The notes beneath the pieces were generated by a model. The model searched no databases, was not told where the DNA came from, and worked only from the letters and a program-made list of their open reading frames with translations. Position numbers and translations under genes: made by a program. A stretch of DNA of 64,000 nt from Pricia mediterranea. Lineage in GTDB: Bacteria > Bacteroidota > Bacteroidia > Flavobacteriales > Flavobacteriaceae. Positions 36,225-43,681 of the stretch are shown piece after piece. Within the stretch, counting starts at the first letter, position 1. Each line of letters begins with the position of its first letter. Where the stretch lies: the NCBI RefSeq assembly GCF_032248455.1, contig NZ_JAVTTP010000001.1, forward strand, positions 2,602,501 through 2,666,500, given 5' to 3'.

Positions 36225-36273
36225 GGAATTTGATGCTCGGGATTTGGAATTTGGTGCTTGGAATTTGGAGTTT
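36225..36273. repeat. Heptamer-phased tract, GGAATTT type
   Basis: Seven consecutive 7-base units: GGAATTT occurs three times, with GGGATTT, GGTGCTT, GGAGTTT and GATGCTC as variants. The tract ends 3 bases before the stop codon of the membrane-protein gene on the minus strand. Confidence 0.7.
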
Positions 36274-36276
36274 ACT

Positions 36277-37242
36277 TCAGCGGTTCCTGTTCAATAACGG
36301 CAGAAGCAGGAAAGATATTGCCCCGAACAGGACGACCATCAGGGTCTGTGCAATCCACATAATCCACCCGAAGGCATCGCCGGACACCTTGCTAATCCCG
36401 AAAATCGCCAGGGCCTGACTGACGGCGATAGGGTAGAGGCCAATACCACCGTTAGTGAACATCATGGCCAATGACCCGGCCACAAAGGCGACCATAAGCT
36501 GGCCAAGCGAGAGTACCATAGTTTCGGGTACTGTAAACTTAATGACCCAAAGCATCCCGATATAGCAGAGCCAAATAAACAGGGTATGGAATATAAACGC
36601 CCATTTATTTTTCATTTTGAAGATGCTTAGCACCCCGTCTAAAAGCCCTTTGACGAAGTTTTTGATTTTCCGGGCGAAATTTCGAGAGGATTTTGCGATA
36701 AAAAGGAAAAAAGCCGCCAACATCATGAGCCCGGTACCCATTAGTATCAAAATTTTGTTCAGGGGGATACCCACGTTCTCGAGAAAGCCCAGAATGATGT
36801 CGGTTTGCCACAGCAGGGTGCCCAGTATAATCAGAAAAAGCATAATGACATCGATGATCCGTTCGGTGATAATGGTACCGATCCCTTTTTCAAAAGGTAC
36901 CTGCTCGTAGGTGGTCAAGGCCGTAGCCCTTAAAATTTCGCCGGTCCGGGGAATGCCCAGATTGGTCAGGTAAGCCATCAAGATGATCAAAATGTTGTTA
37001 CTCAGCTGGGGGGTATAGCCGAGGGGCCGAAGCAGATAGCTCCACCGGATGGCCCGCGAAACATGACCAAGAATCCCCAAAAACATGGATGCTGCGACCC
37101 ATAAGAGGTCGGCGTCCTTTATATAATAGAAGATTTGTTCTCGCTCCGCTTCAGCCGTCGAGCTGTACCAATACCAAACCAAAAAAACCCCCAAGGCAAT
37201 TGGGAGTGCGGTCTTTAAGGTCTTTTTTAGGTCGTTGCCCAA
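36277..37242 (-). CDS. Lysylphosphatidylglycerol synthase TM-region/UPF0104 flippase-like protein
   Basis: 321 residues, with about eight hydrophobic segments across its length. Family features include GHVSRAIRWSYLLRPLGY near 60-77, LTNLGIPRTGEILRATALTTYE near 90-111 and GGIGLYPIAVSQALAIFG near 266-283. It corresponds to the membrane domain of MprF without the catalytic domain. A lipid-linked transport role is possible; it is unproven. Upstream lies panD. Confidence 0.87.
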   Translation of the reverse strand: MGNDLKKTLKTALPIALGVFLVWYWYSSTAEAEREQIFYYIKDADLLWVAASMFLGILGHVSRAIRWSYLLRPLGYTPQLSNNILIILMAYLTNLGIPRTGEILRATALTTYEQVPFEKGIGTIITERIIDVIMLFLIILGTLLWQTDIILGFLENVGIPLNKILILMGTGLMMLAAFFLFIAKSSRNFARKIKNFVKGLLDGVLSIFKMKNKWAFIFHTLFIWLCYIGMLWVIKFTVPETMVLSLGQLMVAFVAGSLAMMFTNGGIGLYPIAVSQALAIFGISKVSGDAFGWIMWIAQTLMVVLFGAISFLLLPLLNRNR

Positions 37243-37328
37243 GGTCTAATTCTATCGGTCATTCGCCATACGAAAGGGCTTTACGCAGAAAAACGAAGTG
37301 TAAAGCGATATGTGAACGGCGAATGTCT

Positions 37329-37679
37329 TTAGTTCAAAAGATTGTTCGCTTCGTTCGGAAACACCAACGAAGGGTTGAAGCTTTTCGCGGCTTCGATATC
37401 CATTCTGGCGTAGGTGATGAGAATCAAAACATCGCCGGTCGTAACTTTTCTGGCAGCGGCCCCGTTCAGGGTAATCTCACCGCTGGCACGGGGGCCGGGA
37501 ATAGCGTAGGTCTCTAGCCGTTCGCCATTATTGTTGTTCACGATCTGTACTTTCTCACCGCGTATGATGTTCGCTGCATCCATCAAATCTTCGTCGATGG
37601 TGATGCTGCCGATATAGTTCAGGTCGGCACCGGTACATTTCACACGGTGTATCTTTGATTTTACGACTTCTATCTGCAT
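37329..37679 (-). CDS. panD: Aspartate 1-decarboxylase
   Basis: 116 residues; makes beta-alanine for pantothenate and CoA. It is a pyruvoyl enzyme: the self-cleavage site Gly24-Ser25 is in YIGSIT, and other conserved residues include Lys9, Tyr22 and the segment [19 protein letters not shown]. Length is normal. It lies 52 bp downstream of panC and has its own -7 box within 4 bases of the ATG. Confidence 0.95.
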   Translation of the reverse strand: MQIEVVKSKIHRVKCTGADLNYIGSITIDEDLMDAANIIRGEKVQIVNNNNGERLETYAIPGPRASGEITLNGAAARKVTTGDVLILITYARMDIEAAKSFNPSLVFPNEANNLLN

Positions 37680-37683
37680 GGTA

Positions 37684-37691
37684 CAAAGGTA
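37684..37691 (-). promoter_or_regulatory. -7 promoter box TACCTTTG for panD
   Basis: Perfect TAnnTTTG ending 4 bases before the panD ATG; a leaderless transcript is predicted. Confidence 0.5.
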
Positions 37692-37731
37692 GGTATTTTA
37701 CTGCTATACGTTGAGCGCCTAGGGCAAAGCC

Positions 37732-38577
37732 TTAGTTAAGTGCTATGTTGTCGATCAGTCGAACCCCATCAGCATAAACGGCGGCAAAGGCGCGATATTT
37801 AACTTCCGGCTTTTTCTTTTGGATGGGCGTCAAGGTCTCCACATCGGCTATCACAAAATACTCCAACCGCAGATCAGGATGCCCCTCAAATTGTTTTCTG
37901 GCCCAATCCATTACATTTACGGCACTTTTCGTGCCAAATTTCTTCTTGGCAGCCCGTAAAGTTTTGTAGATGAACGAAGCCTCTTGGCGTAAGGCTTCGG
38001 ATAGGCGTCCGTTCCGCGAGCTCATGGCCAGGCCGTTGGCTTCCCTGACAACAGGACATCCTATTATGGTAACCGGAATATCCTTTTTAGCCACCAACTT
38101 CCTAACGATCTGTAGTTGTTGAAAATCTTTTTCCCCGAAATAGGCCTTATCGGGGGCGACCAGGTGCAAGAGGGTTTCCACGATGGTACCTACCCCATTG
38201 AAATGACCGTCCCTGAAAGCACCCTCCATTACCTTGTCCAATCCCTCGAAATCGTAAGTTTTCGATTGTACCCGATGCTCGTATATTTCATCCGCTGTAG
38301 GCGCAAATACCACGACGTCCTTGGTGATTTCCTCAAGTAAAAGAATATCTTTTTCAAACGTATCGGGATACTTGTCAAGGTCTTCGTTGTTTTCGAACTG
38401 GGTGGGGTTCACAAAGATACTGACCACTACCGTCTCGTTTTCGGCGACTGCTTGCCTTACCAGGGCCGCATGTCCTGGATGTAGGGCGCCCATTGTGGGT
38501 ACCAGCCCCAGACTTGCTCGGTTTGGTGATGAAGATAGGTGTCGTTGTAGCTCTTTCTTGGTGGTTATGACAGGCAT
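37732..38577 (-). CDS. panC: Pantoate--beta-alanine ligase
   Basis: 281 residues; ATP-dependent joining of pantoate and beta-alanine to pantothenate. Conserved VPTMGALHPGHAALV (with the HxGH nucleotide-binding motif, about 26-40), SIFVNPTQF near 53-61, FGEKDFQQLQ near 147-156 and the KMSKS-like MSSRNGRL near 185-192. It pairs with panD downstream and is divergent from the glycogen synthase-like gene. Confidence 0.96.
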   Translation of the reverse strand: MPVITTKKELQRHLSSSPNRASLGLVPTMGALHPGHAALVRQAVAENETVVVSIFVNPTQFENNEDLDKYPDTFEKDILLLEEITKDVVVFAPTADEIYEHRVQSKTYDFEGLDKVMEGAFRDGHFNGVGTIVETLLHLVAPDKAYFGEKDFQQLQIVRKLVAKKDIPVTIIGCPVVREANGLAMSSRNGRLSEALRQEASFIYKTLRAAKKKFGTKSAVNVMDWARKQFEGHPDLRLEYFVIADVETLTPIQKKKPEVKYRAFAAVYADGVRLIDNIALN

Positions 38578-38596
38578 AGGTTATTTTTAAAGCGAG

Positions 38597-38604
38597 CAAA
38601 CTTA
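38597..38604 (-). promoter_or_regulatory. -7 promoter box TAAGTTTG for panC
   Basis: Perfect TAnnTTTG on the minus strand, 20 bases before the panC ATG. Confidence 0.45.
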
Positions 38605-38626
38605 CGGCTTATCTCTATAAATTTTG

Positions 38627-38634
38627 TAATTTTG
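38627..38634 (+). promoter_or_regulatory. -7 promoter box TAATTTTG for the glycogen synthase-like gene
   Basis: Perfect TAnnTTTG, 37 bases before the ATG at 38671. It lies 23 bp from the divergent panC box, so the two promoters face apart with shared flanks. Confidence 0.45.
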
Positions 38635-38670
38635 CAGCCAATTTAGATTCCACCCTTAAAATCATACTCC

Positions 38671-39480
38671 ATGACTGGTAAAAAGATATTGTTCGTATCC
38701 TCGGAACTTGTGCCCTACCTTCCGCAGAACGACGTTTCCCTAATGTCTTACGAAACTCCGAGAATGGTCAATAGCAAAGGCGGCCAGATACGGATCTTTA
38801 TGCCAAGGTACGGCAATATCAATGAGCGAAGGCACCAATTGCATGAAGTGATTCGCCTCTCGGGAATGAATTTGGTAGTTAATGATATGGATATGCCCCT
38901 GATTATTAAGGTGGCTTCCATTCCCAAAGAGCGCATCCAGGTCTATTTTATCGATAATGATGAGTATTTTAAGCGGAAAGGCACCTTTACGGACAAGGAA
39001 GGAAACTTGTTTCCCGATAATGACGAGCGGGCCATTTTCTTCGCCAAAGGGGTGGTCGAGACGGTAAAGAAACTGAACTGGTCGCCGGATATCATCCACG
39101 TGCACGGTTGGATGGCTTCCTTATTGCCCTTGTACCTGAAAAAATATTACGCCGACGAACCCTTGTTCGACACCAGTAAAATCGTTCTTTCCGTTTACGG
39201 AAAATCTTTCGAGGGAGAACTCGATTCTGGAATGATCGATAAGATTGCCTTTGACGGTATCTCCAAAGAGAGTATCTCCCCCTTGGAAACGCCGACGTAT
39301 AATAATTTGTTAAAGATTGCCGTCGATAATTCGGATGCCGTAATTTTAGCGGCGGAAGGAATTCCCGAAGATTTGCAAGACCACATCTCCAACCTGAAAA
39401 AACCTGTGTTGCCTTATGTATCCCTACAAGAGTTTGAGGATGCCTATTCGGATTTCTATGACACTGAAGTTTTAAAATAA
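38671..39480 (+). CDS. Glycogen/starch synthase N-terminal domain protein
   Basis: 269 residues, about half of a full GT5 glycogen synthase. It corresponds to the N-terminal Rossmann domain (KKILFVSSELVPYLPQNDVS at the start; DIIHVHGWMASLLPLYLKKY near 140-160). The C-terminal nucleotide-sugar domain is missing, and the usual KTGG-type motif is not obvious after SSELVPY. Such stand-alone half-synthases beside panC are recurrent in flavobacteria. Whether it is catalytic is doubtful. It lies 5 bp before the DUF4270 gene. Confidence 0.82.
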   Translation: MTGKKILFVSSELVPYLPQNDVSLMSYETPRMVNSKGGQIRIFMPRYGNINERRHQLHEVIRLSGMNLVVNDMDMPLIIKVASIPKERIQVYFIDNDEYFKRKGTFTDKEGNLFPDNDERAIFFAKGVVETVKKLNWSPDIIHVHGWMASLLPLYLKKYYADEPLFDTSKIVLSVYGKSFEGELDSGMIDKIAFDGISKESISPLETPTYNNLLKIAVDNSDAVILAAEGIPEDLQDHISNLKKPVLPYVSLQEFEDAYSDFYDTEVLK

Positions 39481-39485
39481 CCTGA

Positions 39486-41252
39486 ATGATTTTTCTGAAT
39501 CGACCCAAATCCACCATACTGGCGGTACTTTCGATTATTGTCCTATTGGCCGCATGTGAAAAAGATCCGACTACCATCGGGGCCGGTATTATCGGTAAAG
39601 ATCCCTTCAATAACGACAAGGCCATTTTTGACGTTTTTGCCAACAACAAGAAAATTCGGGCGGTACGTACCAATAAGCTCCCAATTTATCAATTGGGTAC
39701 AATCACCCATCCCGTGTATGGAAAGACCGAGGCGACAATTACCTCTCAGGTACGCTTGGGTTCTCCCGACCCCACCTTTGGTGATTTATCCGCTGCAAAT
39801 GAAGAGACCCCTGAGAACGAGACCGTTGATTCGGTTTATCTTTATATCCCCTTTTTATTCAGTCCCAATTCCGATGCCGACAATGATGGCGTGATCGATC
39901 GGTTGGACAAGGATTCCACCGACCCGAACAGTGACTTCGATGGTGACGGTTTTACCGATATCCAAGAAAAAAACCGGGGAAGCGACCCCCTTGTTGCGGA
40001 CAGCAGTGAGACTGACGGCTTTGTCAGGGACCAATTTGCTGGCACGTATGAGGTGGACAGTATTTACGGGGATCGAGACAAGCCGATTACCCTGCGGTTG
40101 CAGCGCTCTACTTACTTTTTAAGGGATTTGGATCCGAACACCAATTTTCAGGAAGCACAAGAATACTACTCCAATCAGGATTTCTCAAGTTTCTTGACCG
40201 AAGAAATTGCATTGGTCGATGCCGAAATCAGCGACAAGGATATTCTATTACCTAAAAAAGATGATCCCAGCACGGAAGATGTCAACGAGGCCGAACAAGT
40301 GCAGCGACTACCACCGGGTATTCGGGTCAAGCTGGACAATGATTTTTTTCAAAGAAATATCTTGGACAAAGAGGGAGGTTCTGAATTACTGACGCAAGGG
40401 AATTTTGCCGATTTTTTACGGGGCATCCATTTTTCGTTGGAGCAATCGACCGATGCTGAGCATATGTTGCTCTTTGATTTAAGGAATGCGAACATCACTA
40501 TATTCTACAGTTATACTGCCGGCGAAGAAACGAAGAGCAAGGATTTTCCCCTTAATTTTATTACTCAAGCGGCCCCGACCCAGCAGATACCTAATCCCCA
40601 GGTCTTTGGCAATGCCGTAAATAGTTTCATCAACGAAGACTACCCGACTGAGATTTTAGAAGCGATTGCCACTAAAGAAAATGCCCGACGTATTTATCTT
40701 AAGGGCGGCGCCGGAAGTTTTGCCGAAATCAAGCTATTCGATGATGGCTCCGGAAAAGAAGCCATCAAACAAATCCAGGCGAATAATTGGATTATTAACG
40801 AGGCCAATCTGGTCTTTTATATAGATCAAGAACCGGGGGTCATACAACCGCCGCGGCTCTATCTTTTCAATATGGAGACTAACGCACCCCTAATAGGTGG
40901 TAGCGATGCCCAGGCACCCCAAGGCGGAACCCATTTTGACAGCTATCCCTTTTACGGTGGGCTCTTGGAAGAAGGTGAAGGGTCGACGCTAAAATATACC
41001 ATTAAGATTACCGATTATATCAATGATCTAGTCGTTCGCAACGCTGAAAATGCCACGTTGGGGCTAACAATTACCCCCAATATTGGTATTTTCAATGTAG
41101 CCGATGCCATGTTGGAAGATGGCACCCAGCCGGAACTTCCGGTGGCGGCCACCCTCAGTCCTCTAGGTACCGTGCTTTATGGAAGCAATGTGGCTGCTGC
41201 CGATCAGAATAAAAAATTGCAGCTCGAGATTTTTTATACCGAAGCCAATTAG
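39486..41252 (+). CDS. DUF4270 lipoprotein with TSP3-like Ca-binding insert
   Basis: 588 residues. A lipobox (LLAAC, about 24) and the DUF4270 start (EKDPTTIGAGIIGKDPFNND) are clear. Near residues 135-180 there is an Asp-rich stretch (DADNDGVIDRLDKDSTDPNS, DFDGDGFTDIQEKNRGSDPL) that matches thrombospondin type 3 calcium repeats, an insertion in the otherwise beta-rich domain. It is probably an outer-membrane or surface lipoprotein; the function is unknown. Co-transcribed with the half-synthase gene upstream. Confidence 0.85.
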   Translation: MIFLNRPKSTILAVLSIIVLLAACEKDPTTIGAGIIGKDPFNNDKAIFDVFANNKKIRAVRTNKLPIYQLGTITHPVYGKTEATITSQVRLGSPDPTFGDLSAANEETPENETVDSVYLYIPFLFSPNSDADNDGVIDRLDKDSTDPNSDFDGDGFTDIQEKNRGSDPLVADSSETDGFVRDQFAGTYEVDSIYGDRDKPITLRLQRSTYFLRDLDPNTNFQEAQEYYSNQDFSSFLTEEIALVDAEISDKDILLPKKDDPSTEDVNEAEQVQRLPPGIRVKLDNDFFQRNILDKEGGSELLTQGNFADFLRGIHFSLEQSTDAEHMLLFDLRNANITIFYSYTAGEETKSKDFPLNFITQAAPTQQIPNPQVFGNAVNSFINEDYPTEILEAIATKENARRIYLKGGAGSFAEIKLFDDGSGKEAIKQIQANNWIINEANLVFYIDQEPGVIQPPRLYLFNMETNAPLIGGSDAQAPQGGTHFDSYPFYGGLLEEGEGSTLKYTIKITDYINDLVVRNAENATLGLTITPNIGIFNVADAMLEDGTQPELPVAATLSPLGTVLYGSNVAAADQNKKLQLEIFYTEAN

Positions 41253-41676
41253 CCAAAAAAGTTATCCCAAGCGCCCGTCAGACTGAATCCTTCGGGCTGG
41301 CAGTCGAGGGGCCAAATTCCAAAATGAAAACCTGTCCCGGGCGGCGGTCAGGCCGGATTGGCAGGCGTCCTCTTTGGGGGGCGAATCTTCCAGGCCGGTA
41401 ATCCAGAGGCCAAATTTCACGTCCCGAATCCGATAACGCTTAACGTTGCGGCTTATGATCTATGAATCTGTCAAGCGTGTCCGTAAAACTTTCATGATGG
41501 GGGACGTTAACGGACAACTGCCGCATTTTAAGGATTATCTCCCAATTTCCTCAGTTTCAATATACGAGTTCCCGAATTTCTTCGTTTTATGACTAAAATG
41601 GGGATGGTTTTTACACTTTTCGCTTACATTTGAAGATGAAACAGAGCTGTATCCCTTACCCTAAAAAACTTATTGT
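41253..41676. other. Gene-free region with an imperfect 28-bp direct repeat
   Basis: 424 bp between the DUF4270 gene and glmS without a credible ORF. Two copies of a 28-base sequence (41293-41320 and 41391-41418) share 21 bases, including GGCCAAATT. The glmS promoter box is at 41625-41632. No glmS-type ribozyme core was recognised. Confidence 0.5.
41625..41632 (+). promoter_or_regulatory. -7 promoter box TACATTTG for glmS
   Basis: Perfect TAnnTTTG, 44 bases before the glmS ATG. Confidence 0.5.
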
Positions 41677-43524
41677 ATGTGTGGAATTGTAGGATATATC
41701 GGTCACAGAGAGGCTTATCCGATTGTTATTAAAGGGCTCCAACGCCTAGAATACAGGGGCTATGACAGTGCCGGGGTAGCACTTTACGACGGTAGCAACA
41801 TCAATCTTTCCAAGACCCAGGGAAAGGTCGAGGACCTAAAAAATAAAGCGGAGAAAGAGATATCGACCAAGGGCAATCTGGGCATCGGCCATACCCGCTG
41901 GGCGACCCACGGCGTACCGAACGACGTCAACTCCCATCCGCATTATTCCAATTCCGGCGATTTGGTCATCATCCATAACGGCATCATTGAGAATTACGAG
42001 TCCATTAAACAAGAGCTGCTTAAGCGCGGCTATACGTTCGAATCGGATACCGACACCGAAGTCTTGGTCAATTTGATCGAAGAGGTCAAAACAAAGGAGA
42101 ACGTAAAACTCGGAAAGGCGGTACAATTGGCGCTCAACGAAGTCGTCGGGGCGTATGCCATCGCGGTTTTCGATAAGCAGAAGCCCGATGAGATCGTTGT
42201 TGCCAAACTTGGAAGTCCCCTGGCCATAGGAGTAGGTGAAAACGAATTTTTTATCGCGTCCGATGCTTCCCCTTTTATAGAGTTCACCAATAATGCCATC
42301 TATCTTCAGGATGAGGAAATGGCCATCGTTCGCCTCGGAAAAGAGATTAAATTGCGAAAAATTAAGGATGATGCGATTACCTATCCCAACATCCTGGAAC
42401 TCAAAATGAATATTGAGGAAATCGAAAAGGGCGGGTATGACCATTTTATGCTTAAGGAAATCTATGAGCAGCCAAGGGCGATATTGGATACCTATCGCGG
42501 GCGATTACGCACGGAGCAAAATCTAATAAAAATGGACGGCATCGATCAGCACCTCGACAGGTTTTTGAACGCCAATCGCATCATTATCGTGGCCTGTGGC
42601 ACTTCGTGGCATGCCGGACTCGTCGCGGAATATATTTTTGAAGACTTGGCCCGTATTCCGGTAGAGGTCGAATATGCCTCGGAATTCCGATACCGGAACC
42701 CCGTGATTACCGATAAAGATGTACTGATAGCAATTTCGCAATCCGGCGAAACGGCCGATACCCTTGCCGCCATTAAATTGGCCAAGGAAAACGGGGCTTT
42801 CGTATTCGGAGTCTGCAACGTAGTCGGATCATCGATAGCTCGGGAGACCGATGCCGGGGCCTATACCCACGCCGGTCCCGAGATCGGAGTAGCTTCCACC
42901 AAGGCCTTTACCACCCAGATTACCGTGTTGACCTTGATCGCCCTGAAACTGGCCAAAGAAAAAGGTACATTTTCGGAGGAGCGCTTCCAGGAGTACCTAG
43001 CGGAAATGGAAACTATCCCGGAAAAGGTTGAAAAAGCATTGGAATCGAATCCCTTGATCGAAATCATATCCGAGGTGTACAAAGATTCTACGAACGCCCT
43101 GTATCTAGGGCGAGGATATAATTTTCCGGTTGCTCTGGAAGGGGCGCTTAAATTGAAGGAAATCAGCTATATACACGCCGAGGGCTATCCCGCTGCCGAA
43201 ATGAAGCATGGTCCCATCGCCCTAATCGACGAACAGATGCCCGTTTTCGTGATTGCCACCAAGTTGGGGCATTATGAGAAGGTAGTGAGCAATATTCAGG
43301 AAATCAAATCTCGTAAAGGCAAAATCATCGCCATTGTAACCGAAGGGGACGAGCAGGTTACCGAACTTGCCGATCATGTGGTCGAGGTACCGGAGACCTT
43401 CGAAAACCTTAGTCCCTTGTTGACCACTATTCCACTTCAACTGTTGTCGTATCATATTGCGGTAATGCGCGGCTGCAATGTGGATCAGCCTAGAAATCTG
43501 GCAAAATCGGTTACGGTGGAGTAA
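41677..43524 (+). CDS. glmS: Glutamine--fructose-6-phosphate aminotransferase (isomerizing)
   Basis: 615 residues; makes glucosamine-6-phosphate for peptidoglycan and LPS. The N-terminal class II glutamine amidotransferase has catalytic Cys2 (MCGIVGYIGH) plus GHTRWATHG and HNGIIENY. Two SIS domains follow (about 290-430 and 460-600: CGTSWHAG, SQSGETADT, GRGYNFPVALEGALKLKEIS). The C-terminus DQPRNLAKSVTVE is canonical, and the length is normal. A terminator-like hairpin follows. Confidence 0.97.
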   Translation: MCGIVGYIGHREAYPIVIKGLQRLEYRGYDSAGVALYDGSNINLSKTQGKVEDLKNKAEKEISTKGNLGIGHTRWATHGVPNDVNSHPHYSNSGDLVIIHNGIIENYESIKQELLKRGYTFESDTDTEVLVNLIEEVKTKENVKLGKAVQLALNEVVGAYAIAVFDKQKPDEIVVAKLGSPLAIGVGENEFFIASDASPFIEFTNNAIYLQDEEMAIVRLGKEIKLRKIKDDAITYPNILELKMNIEEIEKGGYDHFMLKEIYEQPRAILDTYRGRLRTEQNLIKMDGIDQHLDRFLNANRIIIVACGTSWHAGLVAEYIFEDLARIPVEVEYASEFRYRNPVITDKDVLIAISQSGETADTLAAIKLAKENGAFVFGVCNVVGSSIARETDAGAYTHAGPEIGVASTKAFTTQITVLTLIALKLAKEKGTFSEERFQEYLAEMETIPEKVEKALESNPLIEIISEVYKDSTNALYLGRGYNFPVALEGALKLKEISYIHAEGYPAAEMKHGPIALIDEQMPVFVIATKLGHYEKVVSNIQEIKSRKGKIIAIVTEGDEQVTELADHVVEVPETFENLSPLLTTIPLQLLSYHIAVMRGCNVDQPRNLAKSVTVE

Positions 43525-43551
43525 AAAAATCTTGGTCCCCTATGATCAACT

Positions 43552-43579
43552 GGCCATCACAATCACGCGGTGGCCTTTT
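43552..43579 (+). terminator. Rho-independent terminator-like hairpin after glmS
   Basis: GGCCATC (43552-43558) pairs with GGTGGCC (43569-43575), including one G-U pair, and is followed by TTTT. It lies 28 bp after the glmS stop. Confidence 0.5.
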
Positions 43580-43681
43580 CCGCTCCATTTATTATGCATG
43601 CATAATTTTTTTCATTTTATGATTTCCGATACTAAAAATTTGTTAACTTGCCTTGACAAACCAATTTAACGTGAACTTAAC

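Noticed and set aside
41253-41676. glmS ribozyme upstream of glmS
   Set aside because: No recognisable conserved core, and glmS here has a normal -7 promoter box close to its start.
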